The notes below the pieces were generated by a model. It was not told the origin of the DNA, made no database searches, and worked only from the letters and a program-made list of their open reading frames with translations. Below are positions 44,974 to 53,533 of a DNA stretch of 64,000 bases, piece after piece. Both the position numbers and the translations under genes were made by a program. The DNA is from Streptomyces camponoticapitis (lineage in GTDB: Bacteria; Actinomycetota; Actinomycetes; Streptomycetales; Streptomycetaceae): positions 1 through 64,000 of the forward strand of contig NZ_BMMV01000012.1 of the NCBI RefSeq assembly GCF_014646115.1, written 5' to 3'. Position 1 is the first letter of the stretch. Each line of letters opens with the position of its first letter.

Positions 44974-45908
44974 CGCTCGCCTCCCGGCCGGCTGTCGCCG
45001 TCGGCGAGGACGCCCAGCAGGTCCTCGGCCAGCTCAGGCTTGAGCAGGCCGTGGGCGAGCGCCCGGTCGGCCGTCGTACGGGCCATCGCCAGATAGCCGG
45101 GGACGGCGGCGGGCGCGTGCTCCCGCAGCTCGGCGACGTGCGCGGCGACCGTGCCCGCGTCGCCGCGCGCCACGGGGCCGGTGAGCGCCGCGTCGCCGGA
45201 GCGCAGCGCGTTGTCGAGGGCGGCGCCGAGGAGCGGGCCGAGCATCCTGTCCGGCGCCTCGACTCCCGCCTTGCCCAGCAGCTCCATCGACTGGGCGACG
45301 AGGGTGACCAGATGGTTCGCACCGAGCGCCAGGGCCGCGTGGTAGAGCGGGCGGGCGTCCTCCTCGACCCACTCGGGCTCGCCGCCCATCTCGATGACCA
45401 ACGCCTCCGCGGCCAGCCGCAGTTCGTCGGGAGCGGTGACCCCGAAGGAGCAGCCCGCCAGTCGCTGGACGTCCACGGAGGTGCCCGTGAACGTCATCGC
45501 GGGATGGAGCGCGAGCGGCAGCGCGCCCGCGTGGAGCGCGGGCGACAGCACCTTCGTGCCGTACCGCCCCGACGTATGCACCAGGAGCTGTCCCGGACGG
45601 ATCGCTCCGGTCTCGGCGAGCCCTTCGACCAGACCGGGCAGCGCGTCGTCCGGCACGGTCAGCAGCACCAGCTCCGCGCGGGCGAGCACTTCGGCGGGCG
45701 TCACGAGGGGCACCTCGGGCAGCAGGACGGCCGCCCTCCGTACGGAGGCGTCGGAGACGCCGGAGGCGGCGACCGGGCGGTGACCGGCGAGCCGGAGAGC
45801 CGCGGCCAGCGCCGGTCCGACCCGCCCGGAACCGACGACTCCGACCGTGAGCCGGGCGGGCCTGTCCCGGGGGTCACGAGGATCGAGGGGGACTGCTGAT
45901 GCGTTCAC
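44970..45908 (-). CDS. DUF2520/Rossmann-like oxidoreductase, first gene of the panC-nad operon
   Basis: A 312-residue protein with an N-terminal NAD(P)-binding fold (VGVVGSGRVGPALAAALR) and a DUF2520-type C-terminal domain (LALHPAMTFTGTSVDVQRL, ALALGANHLVTLVAQSMELLGKAG). The group resembles ketopantoate reductase and commonly precedes panC in actinobacteria, so a role in pantoate formation is plausible but unproved. GTG 45908 follows GGAAGG at good spacing; an ATG at 45962 is in frame. It overlaps panC by 4 nt. Confidence 0.85.
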   Translation of the reverse strand: MNASAVPLDPRDPRDRPARLTVGVVGSGRVGPALAAALRLAGHRPVAASGVSDASVRRAAVLLPEVPLVTPAEVLARAELVLLTVPDDALPGLVEGLAETGAIRPGQLLVHTSGRYGTKVLSPALHAGALPLALHPAMTFTGTSVDVQRLAGCSFGVTAPDELRLAAEALVIEMGGEPEWVEEDARPLYHAALALGANHLVTLVAQSMELLGKAGVEAPDRMLGPLLGAALDNALRSGDAALTGPVARGDAGTVAAHVAELREHAPAAVPGYLAMARTTADRALAHGLLKPELAEDLLGVLADGDSRPGGER

Positions 45909-46063
45909 GCGGCGGGGCCTTCCGTTCCAGTCCGCGACGGGTACCGGACGATTTCTCGCCATGCTACGCCAGCGTTTCGTGGCATTCCCCGACTGTCCAC
46001 AGGGTGTGGGCGGCCCTGGTAAAAGCACTGGGCGGACCGCGCCCCGTGGACGATGATCGCCCC

Positions 46064-47305
46064 ATGGCAGACACGAGCGAGCAGGACGAACGACGGCGGC
46101 GGCTGGCCGCCTGGCACGCCTCCGGACGGATCCTCTGGCGCAGCCACGCCGACCGGCCCCTCGGTGAACAACTGGCCGCTCTGGCGGCCGACGCGTCGTC
46201 GGTCCACGACCTCGACGAGTGGGCGGACGTGTACGGGAACGGGGTCGTCGCCGAGTTGGAGAGCCGGGTGGCGGGCCTCCTCGGCTTCGCGGCCGCCGCG
46301 TTCTTCCCGACCGGCACCATGGCGCAGCAGGTGGCACTGCGGTGCTGGGCGGGTCGCACCGGCAACGCGACCGTGGCCCTGCATCCGATGGCGCACCCGG
46401 AGGTGCACGAGGGCGGCGCCCTGTCGGTCGTGAGCGGCCTGCGGACGATCCATCCGACGTCCGAGCCCCGGCTGCCCACGGCCGAGGAGATCCAGGCCAC
46501 GGACGAACCGTTCGGCACGCTGATGCTGGAACTGCCGCTGCGGGACGCCGGGTTCGTCCTGCCGACGTGGGACGAGCTCGTCGCCGTCGTGGCGGCGGCG
46601 CGCGAGCGCGACGCGGTGGTGCACTTCGACGGCGCGCGGCTGTGGGAGAGCACGACGCACTTCGGCCGGCCCCTGGAGGAGATCGCGGGGCTGGCGGACA
46701 GCGTGTACGTGTCCTTCTACAAGTCCCTCGGCGGGATGTCCGGGGCGATGCTCGTGGGGTCCTCGACGCTGGTCGAGGAGGCGCGGGTGTGGCGGCATCG
46801 GTACGGAGGACAGGTCTTCCAGCAGTATCCGGCGGCGCTGTCCGCGCTGCTGGGGCTGGAGCGGGAGCTGCCCCGGCTGCCGTCGTACGTCGCCCACGCG
46901 CGCGTGGTCGCGGCGGCGCTGGCGCAGGAGTTCGCCCAGCCGGTGCGGGTGACGGGATCCGAAGCCGGCACCGGATCGGGAGCCGGCAGCGGATCGGGAG
47001 CCGTGCCCGCCGCGCCCTGGTTCCGGGTGCATCCCCGGCAGCCGCACACCCACCAGTTCCAGGTCTGGCTTCCGTACGACGCCCGGGTGCTGAACGAGGC
47101 GGCCGTGCGCCAGGCCGAGGAGACCGGTGTGGTCCTCTTCCGCCGCTGGTTCGACTCCGGCTCCGGCCCGCCGGGTGTTTCCGTGACGGAGGTGACGGTC
47201 GCGCAGGCCGGGCTGGAGTGGACGGCGGACGACGTCCGGCAGGCCGTACGGGAGTTCATGGCCCGCGTGAAGGCGGAGGCCGGAGCGGAGACGCAGGCGG
47301 GCTGA
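46064..47305 (+). CDS. Threonine-aldolase-like PLP enzyme (beta-eliminating lyase family)
   Basis: A 413-residue fold-type I PLP enzyme. Features are FFPTGTMAQQVALRCWAGRTG, the cofactor Asp in VVHFDGARLWE, and the probable Schiff-base Lys in VYVSFYKSLGGMSGAML. Family members cleave L-threonine or similar beta-hydroxy amino acids to glycine and an aldehyde. A Gly/Ser/Ala-rich insertion near residue 305-320 comes from a short tandem duplication. GATGAT lies 6 nt before ATG 46064. It is divergent from the panC operon. Confidence 0.8.
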   Translation: MADTSEQDERRRRLAAWHASGRILWRSHADRPLGEQLAALAADASSVHDLDEWADVYGNGVVAELESRVAGLLGFAAAAFFPTGTMAQQVALRCWAGRTGNATVALHPMAHPEVHEGGALSVVSGLRTIHPTSEPRLPTAEEIQATDEPFGTLMLELPLRDAGFVLPTWDELVAVVAAARERDAVVHFDGARLWESTTHFGRPLEEIAGLADSVYVSFYKSLGGMSGAMLVGSSTLVEEARVWRHRYGGQVFQQYPAALSALLGLERELPRLPSYVAHARVVAAALAQEFAQPVRVTGSEAGTGSGAGSGSGAVPAAPWFRVHPRQPHTHQFQVWLPYDARVLNEAAVRQAEETGVVLFRRWFDSGSGPPGVSVTEVTVAQAGLEWTADDVRQAVREFMARVKAEAGAETQAG

Positions 47306-47383
47306 GGCAGGAACGGGCCCGCCGATTGACCGCCGCCGTCAATCGTCCGCCGCGCTGTGGGTGGCGGCGTGCAGCATGGGTGC

Positions 47384-48475
47384 ATGAGCGTGACCATCGA
47401 CATCACCGGGCTGACCCACGAGCGGATCGTCTTCGGACCGTCCCCGCTCGCCGAACTCGGCGCCGCCCTCCACGCGTTGTCCGAGCCGGGCCACCACGCG
47501 CGGCTGCACGGCTGGGTCACCTCCACGTCGGCCGGGCTCAAGCCCGAGCTGGCCGACCGGCTGCACGAGGCGGAGTTCCTGTGGCGGTCCACCCGCTCGG
47601 ACATCCTGCTGCCGCCCTGTCCCCGCGAGACGCTGGCCGAAGAGCTGGACGACCTCGACCGGATGCCCGACGAGCAGTACGTGGCGGCCGCGCTGGAGAT
47701 CTCCTGCGCGAGTCAGTACGACACGGGCGCGCCGTCCCCGCTGGTGGACGACCGGTCGCGTGAGCGCGCGCTGGAGCTGGCGGCGGCGCGCGGGCCGCGC
47801 CAGTCCGCCTTCGTACGGCGCATGCTGGCCGACCCGCCGGCCGTCCGGGCATGGATAAGGCGGCGGCTGGAAGACTGCGACCAGGCGTTCTTCGCCGAGA
47901 CCTGGCAGCGTGTCCGGGTCCAGCTGGCCGCCGACGCCCGGCACAAGACCGACCTGCTGCGGCGCAAGGGCCTCGCCGAAGCCCTCGCCGCCGTCTCGTC
48001 CGCCGTGAGCCTCCAGGAGACGGCACAGGGCGCGGCGGTCGTCGTGGACAAGCTCATGTCGGGCCGCACGAGCGCCGTCGGTTCGGGCCTCACCCTCCTG
48101 CCCACCGCCTTCGGCTGGCCACATCTGTTCGCGCTGCACGCGCCCGGCTGGCAGCCGGTCGTGCAGTACCCGGTCGGCAGCCCGGAACCTTCGGGCGGCG
48201 CGCCCTCGGTGGAAACAGTCAAGCTGCGTCTGGAGGCCGTCGCGCACCCCATGCGGATGCGGCTGTGCCGCAGTCTCGCGCGGAGCCCGTACACGACCGG
48301 CGAGCTGGCCGACGCGTACGGGATATCGGCCCCGGAGGTGTCCCGGCATCTGAGCGTCATGCGAAAGGCCGGGCTGCTGACGACCCGCCGCCGCGGGCGC
48401 TATGTGCTGCACCAGTTGGACGTCACCCTCGTGGCCCGGCTCGGCAGCGACTTCCTCGAAGGTGTGCTGCGATGA
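47384..48475 (+). CDS. ArsR-type transcriptional regulator with long N-terminal DUF5937-like domain
   Basis: A 363-residue regulator. The first 270 residues (VTIDITGLTHERIVFGPSPLAELGAALHAL onward) match the actinobacterial DUF5937 type, and the C terminus is an ArsR winged helix (RLEAVAHPMRMRLCRSLARSPYTTGELADAYGISAPEVSRHL). No metal-binding Cys pair typical of ArsR/SmtB is seen. CAGCAT lies 6 nt before ATG 47384, a possible leaderless start. Target and ligand unknown; an adjacent permease, common for this group, is absent. Confidence 0.8.
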   Translation: MSVTIDITGLTHERIVFGPSPLAELGAALHALSEPGHHARLHGWVTSTSAGLKPELADRLHEAEFLWRSTRSDILLPPCPRETLAEELDDLDRMPDEQYVAAALEISCASQYDTGAPSPLVDDRSRERALELAAARGPRQSAFVRRMLADPPAVRAWIRRRLEDCDQAFFAETWQRVRVQLAADARHKTDLLRRKGLAEALAAVSSAVSLQETAQGAAVVVDKLMSGRTSAVGSGLTLLPTAFGWPHLFALHAPGWQPVVQYPVGSPEPSGGAPSVETVKLRLEAVAHPMRMRLCRSLARSPYTTGELADAYGISAPEVSRHLSVMRKAGLLTTRRRGRYVLHQLDVTLVARLGSDFLEGVLR

Positions 48476-48508
48476 GGGCCGCTTCGCCGCACCGGCCCGG
48501 CCGGGGGC

Positions 48509-49111
48509 TCAGCCGAAGCGGATGTGCTTGACGCCGATCCACGCGCGGCGCAGCCGGTGACGGAACGCGCTGTCGGTGTTCGGGGCGAGCCGCAGCCCCG
48601 CCGACGCGGCGACGGTGTCCGCGACCTGGGGGACCGTCACGCTGTCCGTACGGATGTGCTCGCCGAACTCCGGGCGGGACAGCCGCTCCAGACAGTGGTC
48701 CAGCTTGGCGACGGCGAAGCTCTCGCGTTTGAGTCCCGTCCCGAGCCCGCGTTCGGTGAGCCTCTTCAGGACGGTCTCGCGCTCGGCGAGCAGCGCGAAG
48801 TGGTGTACGTCGTGCCCTTCCCCGCGCAGGCGGCCGACGATCTCCTCGAAGTAGCCGTCGTGGACGAGGGTCATGGGGGCGATCACTGTCCCGTCGTGTT
48901 CACGCAGCACCAGATCGAGCACGTCGTGTACCCCCTGCCGCCAGGCGGGAAGGTCCTGGAAGTCACCCCGGAGCCCGGGGGGCATCATGCGGTGCAGCCC
49001 GAACCCGACCCGCTCCGGATCGCAGATAACGCTCCCCGGCAGCCGCCGCGCGATCTCGTGCGCGGTCTGCGTCTTACCGCCGCCGAAGGGCCCGTTGATC
49101 CACAGGAGCAT
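48509..49111 (-). CDS. TmrB-like ATP-binding protein
   Basis: A 200-residue P-loop protein: MLLWINGPFGGGKTQTAHEI holds the Walker A, VICDPERVGFGLHRMMP and VIAPMTLVHDGYFEEIVGRL follow. It resembles TmrB, the Bacillus tunicamycin-resistance ATPase, and related kinase-like proteins. Its ATG overlaps the stop of the response regulator (TGATG), so it is translationally coupled to a two-component system. Resistance to a nucleoside or lipid-linked antibiotic is possible but is inference. Confidence 0.8.
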   Translation of the reverse strand: MLLWINGPFGGGKTQTAHEIARRLPGSVICDPERVGFGLHRMMPPGLRGDFQDLPAWRQGVHDVLDLVLREHDGTVIAPMTLVHDGYFEEIVGRLRGEGHDVHHFALLAERETVLKRLTERGLGTGLKRESFAVAKLDHCLERLSRPEFGEHIRTDSVTVPQVADTVAASAGLRLAPNTDSAFRHRLRRAWIGVKHIRFG

Positions 49112-49788
49112 CAGACGGCGCCGCCTCCGGCACGCACCAGTCCCGACTCGTACGCGAGCACCACGACCTGCACCCGGTCGCGCAGACCGAGCTTGGTGAG
49201 GATGCGGCCGACGTGGGTCTTCACGGTCGCCTCGGAGAGGACGAGCCGGGCGGCGATCTCGCCGTTCGACAGGCCCTGGGCGACCAGCAGCATGACCTCG
49301 CGCTCGCGGCCGGTCAGCCGCTCCAGCGCGCCGGTTGCCGCGCTGTTCTCCCGGGCGCTCGGCAGCATGGCCGAGAAGCGGTCGAGCAGCCGCCGCGTCG
49401 TGGACGGCGCGACGACGGCGTCGCCGCTGTGCACGGCCCGGATCGCGCTCAACAGCTCGGACGGCGGCACGTCCTTGAGCATGAAGCCGCTGGCGCCCGC
49501 CTTGAGCCCGGAGAAGGCGTACTCGTCGAGGTCGAACGTCGTCAGGATGAGCACCTTGGGCGCGCCGGGCTCCGCGCAGATACGGCGGGTCGCCTCCACA
49601 CCGTCCAGGCGTGGCATGCGTACGTCCATGAGGACGACGTCCACGGTGGTGGAACGGAGATTCTCGATCGCCTCCGCGCCGTCGCCCGCCTCCGCGACGA
49701 CCTCCATGTCCGGCTGTGCGGCCAGCACCATGCGAAAACCGGTGCGCAGCAGCACCTGGTCGTCGACGAGCATCACGCGGATCGACAT
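49111..49788 (-). CDS. NarL/LuxR-family response regulator
   Basis: The 225-residue regulator has a receiver domain (VMLVDDQVLLRTGFRMVL, phospho-acceptor Asp in VVLMDVRMPRLDG, Lys in GFMLKDVPPSELL) and a LuxR helix-turn-helix (LTGREREVMLLVAQGLSNGEIAARLVLSEATVKTHV). The kinase gene is 61 nt upstream on the same strand. The last codon overlaps the TmrB-like start. Confidence 0.92.
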   Translation of the reverse strand: MSIRVMLVDDQVLLRTGFRMVLAAQPDMEVVAEAGDGAEAIENLRSTTVDVVLMDVRMPRLDGVEATRRICAEPGAPKVLILTTFDLDEYAFSGLKAGASGFMLKDVPPSELLSAIRAVHSGDAVVAPSTTRRLLDRFSAMLPSARENSAATGALERLTGREREVMLLVAQGLSNGEIAARLVLSEATVKTHVGRILTKLGLRDRVQVVVLAYESGLVRAGGGAV

Positions 49789-49849
49789 CGGCGGGTTCCT
49801 TCTCCGTCGGGGCGGGCGGTCGGTGGCACATCGGTGGCGAGGCCGGTGT

Positions 49850-51055
49850 TCAGTGCGCGGGTTTCAACGGAAGCAGCGCGCTGATCCGGAAACCGCCCCC
49901 GGGCCGCGGCCCCGCGTCGAGCGTGCCGCCGACCATGCCGACGCGCTCCCGCATCCCTATGAGGCCGTGCCCCCGGCCGTCCGCGCCACCGTCCACGTAC
50001 AGATCATGGCCCGCGCCGCGCCCGTCGTCCTCGACCAGGAGTCCCAGCCCGTCGTCGAAGTAGACCAGACGGACGCTGGCTCCCACGTCGGGTCCGCCGT
50101 GCTTGCGGCTGTTCGTCAGCGCTTCCTGCACGATCCGGTACGCGGTGAGTTCCACCCCGCTCGGCAGCGACCGGGGGGTGCCCTCCACCTTGAAGTCGAC
50201 GGTGAGCCCCGCCGACCGGACCTGCTCGACCAGGTCCTCTATCTGCTGGACGTCGGGCTGCGGCACGTACTCGCCGCTCTCCTTGACGTCCCCGGTCCGC
50301 AGCACGCCGAGCAGCCGGCGCATCTCCGCCAGCGCCTGCCGTCCGGTGCCCGAGATGGTCTCCAGGGCCTGCCTGGCCTGCTCGGGCGCGGTGTCCAGGA
50401 CATAGGCGGCGCCGTCGGCCTGGACGACCATCACCGACACGTTGTGCGCGACGACGTCGTGCAGCTCGCGGGCGATCCGCGCGCGCTCGGCGGCCACCGC
50501 GACCTTCGCCTGCGCCTCCCGCTCCTTCTCCAGCCTCGTGGCGCGCTCCTCCAGCTGCGCGAAGTACGCGCGGCGGGTGCGGACGGAGTCGCCGAGCACC
50601 CAGGCGAGTGCGAAGGGCACCGCCAGCACGACGGTGAGGAAGAACTGCCCACTGGCGCTCTCCTCGCTCGCGGGCCAGCGGATCTGGGCCAGCGGCGCCG
50701 CGGCCAGCCCGCCGATCAGCCCCAGCTGGGTGGCCCAGCGCGGGCCGCCCCGCGCGGCGACCGTGTAGATGAGTGCCAGCATGGCGAAGTCCGCCGGGTT
50801 GGGCCGTACGTCCGTCACCATCTGGACCACGCCCAGACCGGCCACGAGCAGCAGCATCTTCTCCGGAGCGCGACGCCGCAGCGCGACGGTCAGCGACAGC
50901 AGCAGAACGATCACCCCGGCCACGATCGCCGGTTCGGTGCCGCCGTCACCCGCCTCCGCGACCACCCACAGCATGGAAAACCCGAAGAGCACCACAGCCC
51001 AGAAGCTGTCGACGCCCGTCGGGTGTCTACGGAGAAAGTCATAGAGACGCTGCAC
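49850..51055 (-). CDS. NarL-type sensor histidine kinase
   Basis: The 401-residue kinase has about five to six membrane segments in the first 170 residues, a HisKA_3 dimerisation domain with ARIARELHDVVAHNVSVMVVQ, and an HATPase domain (TNSRKHGG, GRGHGLIGMRERV). Membrane-embedded sensing without a large outer loop resembles LiaS/DesK-type envelope sensors. TACGCT lies 7 nt before GTG 51055 and predicts a leaderless mRNA. It forms a unit with the response regulator and the TmrB-like gene. Confidence 0.9.
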   Translation of the reverse strand: MQRLYDFLRRHPTGVDSFWAVVLFGFSMLWVVAEAGDGGTEPAIVAGVIVLLLSLTVALRRRAPEKMLLLVAGLGVVQMVTDVRPNPADFAMLALIYTVAARGGPRWATQLGLIGGLAAAPLAQIRWPASEESASGQFFLTVVLAVPFALAWVLGDSVRTRRAYFAQLEERATRLEKEREAQAKVAVAAERARIARELHDVVAHNVSVMVVQADGAAYVLDTAPEQARQALETISGTGRQALAEMRRLLGVLRTGDVKESGEYVPQPDVQQIEDLVEQVRSAGLTVDFKVEGTPRSLPSGVELTAYRIVQEALTNSRKHGGPDVGASVRLVYFDDGLGLLVEDDGRGAGHDLYVDGGADGRGHGLIGMRERVGMVGGTLDAGPRPGGGFRISALLPLKPAH

Positions 51056-51151
51056 GTAACCCAGCGTAGGGATGCCAGAAAGGTAGAAGGGTCAACCGGA
51101 GGGCCGATCCGGTCGGCCGGCGCGTACTCCCCAAGGTGGAGACTTGGGCCC

Positions 51152-52195
51152 GTGACGGATGAGACGTGTAAGCACGACGGGGCCGAGGAGGCCCTGTGGG
51201 GCGTGGAGGCCCGCGGATGGGCCGCGGCGACGGAGAGCGCGCTGTACGGCCCGGAGGGCTTCTACCGGCGCCCTGAGGGGCCTGCCGGGCACTTCCGCAC
51301 CTCCGTGCACGCCTCACCGCTCTTCGCGTCGGCCGTCGCCCGGCTCCTGGTGGCGACCGCCGAGGCGCTGGAGACCGACGAGATCGACCTGGTGGACATG
51401 GGGGCGGGGCGCGGGGAACTGCTGACGGGGGTCCTGGCCGCCGTACCGAACGGGCTGTCCGTGCGGCCGTACGCCGTCGAACGGGCGGTGCGCCCGCCCC
51501 GGCTGGATCCGCGCGTCGAGTGGACCGACAGGCCGCCGGACGGGGTCCGGGGGCTGCTGTTCGCCAACGAGTGGCTGGACAACGTGCCGGTCGACGTCGC
51601 CGAGGCCGGGCCCGACGGGACGGTGCGGTACGTCCTGGTGGGCCCCGACGGGACGGAGCGGCCCGGCGCCCCGGTCGAGGGCCCGGACGCGCAGTGGCTG
51701 GCGCGCTGGTGGCCGATGGCCGAGCCGGGCGCGCGGGCGGAGATCGGCCGGACCCGTGACGAGGCGTGGGCCGCCGCCGTCGCGACGCTGGACCAGGGCC
51801 TCGCGGTGGCCGTCGACTACGCGCACGTACGGGGCGACCGGCCGCCGTTCGGGACGCTGACCGGGTTCCGGGACGGCCGGGAGGTGCGGCCGGTGCCGGA
51901 CGGCAGCTGCGACATCACCTCCCATGTGGCGCTGGACGCGTGCGCGGCGGCCGGAGACCCGGGCGACGCCCGGGGCGGCGGGGCCTTCGTACTGAGCCAG
52001 CGCGAGGCTCTGCACCGGCTCGGCGTCAGCGGCGAACGCCCGCCGCTCTCTCTCGCCACGACCGACCCCGCCTCCTACGTACGCGCGCTCGCCACCGCCG
52101 GCGAGGCCGCCGAACTGACCGCGAGGGGCGGCCTCGGGGACTTCGGCTGGCTGATGCTTCCGGTGGGCACGGCTCTGAGAGACTGGCCCGCATGA
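51152..52195 (+). CDS. MidA/NDUFAF7-like SAM-dependent methyltransferase
   Basis: A 347-residue protein with the family pattern GPEGFYRRPEGPAGHFRTSVHASPLF near the N terminus, the SAM loop LVDMGAGRGELLTGVLAA, and GLLFANEWLDNVPVDVAE, where eukaryotic and bacterial homologues have the conserved NE-DA/NE. In mitochondria NDUFAF7 dimethylates an Arg of the complex I 49-kDa (NuoD-like) subunit. Here the gene overlaps a nuoD paralogue by 4 nt (ATGA), which strongly suggests that NuoD2 is its substrate. GTG 51152; GGTGGAG lies upstream. Confidence 0.85.
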   Translation: MTDETCKHDGAEEALWGVEARGWAAATESALYGPEGFYRRPEGPAGHFRTSVHASPLFASAVARLLVATAEALETDEIDLVDMGAGRGELLTGVLAAVPNGLSVRPYAVERAVRPPRLDPRVEWTDRPPDGVRGLLFANEWLDNVPVDVAEAGPDGTVRYVLVGPDGTERPGAPVEGPDAQWLARWWPMAEPGARAEIGRTRDEAWAAAVATLDQGLAVAVDYAHVRGDRPPFGTLTGFRDGREVRPVPDGSCDITSHVALDACAAAGDPGDARGGGAFVLSQREALHRLGVSGERPPLSLATTDPASYVRALATAGEAAELTARGGLGDFGWLMLPVGTALRDWPA

Positions 52196-53343
52196 CGGAG
52201 ACCACCCGCACGACGGTCGGCATCGGCGGCGCGGCCGAGAGCACGGACATGGTGCTCAACATCGGGCCCCAGCACCCTTCGACGCACGGTGTGCTCCGAC
52301 TGCGTCTGGTGCTCGACGGCGAGGTGATCCGGCAGGCCGAGCCGGTCATCGGCTATATGCACCGGGGCGCCGAGAAGCTGTTCGAGGCGCGCGACTACCG
52401 CCAGATCATCATGCTCGCCAACCGTCACGACTGGCTGTCGGCGTTCGCCAACGAGCTCGGTGTGGTGATGGCGGTCGAGCGCATGCTCGGCATGGAGGTG
52501 CCGCAGCGCGCCGTCTGGACGCGGACGCTGCTCGCCGAGCTGAACCGGATGCTCAACCATCTGATGTTCCTCGGCTCCTACCCCCTCGAACTGGGCGGGA
52601 TCACCCCGGTGTTCCATGCCTTCCGGGAGCGCGAGGAGCTCCAGGCCGTGATGGAGGAGATCTCCGGCGGCCGGATGCACTTCATGTTCAACCGGGTCGG
52701 CGGTCTCAAGGAGGACCTGCCCGCGGGCTGGCTGGACCGCGCCAGGCACGCGGTCGCCGAGGTCCGTTCCCGGATGGACGTCTACGACAGGCTGGTCCTC
52801 GGCAACGAGATCTTCCGGGGCCGGACACGCGGCGTGGGCGTCCTGGCGGCGGAGACCGTGCACGCGTACGGGGTTTCGGGGCCGATCGCGCGGGCCTCGG
52901 GCGTCGACTTCGACCTGCGCCGCGACGAGCCGTATCTCGCGTACGGCGAACTCCAGGACACGCTGGAGGTCGTCACGCGCGAGGAGGGCGACTGTCTGGC
53001 CCGCTTCGAGTGCCTGCTGGGCCAGACCCACAACTCGCTCGACCTCGCGGACGCGTGCCTCGACCGCATCGCCGACCTGGAGCCGGGTCCGATCAACCAG
53101 CGGCTGCCCAAGGTCCTCAAGGCGCCCGAGGGACACACGTACGCCTGGACCGAGAATCCGCTCGGCATCAACGGCTACTACCTGGTGTCGAAGGGGGAGA
53201 AGACCCCGTACCGGCTGAAGCTCCGCTCGGCCTCCTTCAACAACATCCAGGCGCTGACCGAGTTGCTGCCTGGCACCCTGGTCGCCGACATGGTGGCGAT
53301 CCTCGGCTCGCTCTTCTTCGTCGTCGGCGACATCGACAAGTAG
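52192..53343 (+). CDS. nuoD2: Stand-alone NADH-quinone oxidoreductase subunit D paralogue
   Basis: A 383-residue NuoD/49-kDa family protein in which GPQHPSTHGVLR and PVIGYMHRGAEKLFEARDY align well with complex I subunits, and the C terminus ends VADMVAILGSLFFVVGDIDK as in true NuoD. It lacks the longer N terminus of usual actinobacterial NuoD. Compared from memory with Thermus Nqo4, the quinone-site His38 is kept (His32), but Tyr87 is Trp81 and the His of PHIG is Val52. Arg58 matches the Arg that NDUFAF7 methylates in NDUFS2. No other nuo gene is nearby, so it is a paralogue outside the complex I operon. Confidence 0.88.
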   Translation: MTETTRTTVGIGGAAESTDMVLNIGPQHPSTHGVLRLRLVLDGEVIRQAEPVIGYMHRGAEKLFEARDYRQIIMLANRHDWLSAFANELGVVMAVERMLGMEVPQRAVWTRTLLAELNRMLNHLMFLGSYPLELGGITPVFHAFREREELQAVMEEISGGRMHFMFNRVGGLKEDLPAGWLDRARHAVAEVRSRMDVYDRLVLGNEIFRGRTRGVGVLAAETVHAYGVSGPIARASGVDFDLRRDEPYLAYGELQDTLEVVTREEGDCLARFECLLGQTHNSLDLADACLDRIADLEPGPINQRLPKVLKAPEGHTYAWTENPLGINGYYLVSKGEKTPYRLKLRSASFNNIQALTELLPGTLVADMVAILGSLFFVVGDIDK

Positions 53344-53533
53344 CGGGGCCCGCAGGGGCCACTCCCCCGTATCCCGCCGGTGCCGCTGCCGTGGTGCGAG
53401 ATCCGCGCGTCGGCCTGAGGCTGGATGAGGGGGCGCGGACAGGTGTCCGAGGCGTTCCCGCGTCGGCCGGGAGATTCAGAGCCCCGGGGGCGCCGGGGTG
53501 GACGTCGGAATCCTGGCTACACGAGGAGGAGAC

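Noticed and set aside
48524..51151. Upstream extension of the MidA-like gene by nearly 900 codons
   Set aside because: It runs antisense through the TmrB-like, regulator and kinase genes. The real protein begins at GTG 51152, where the family pattern starts.
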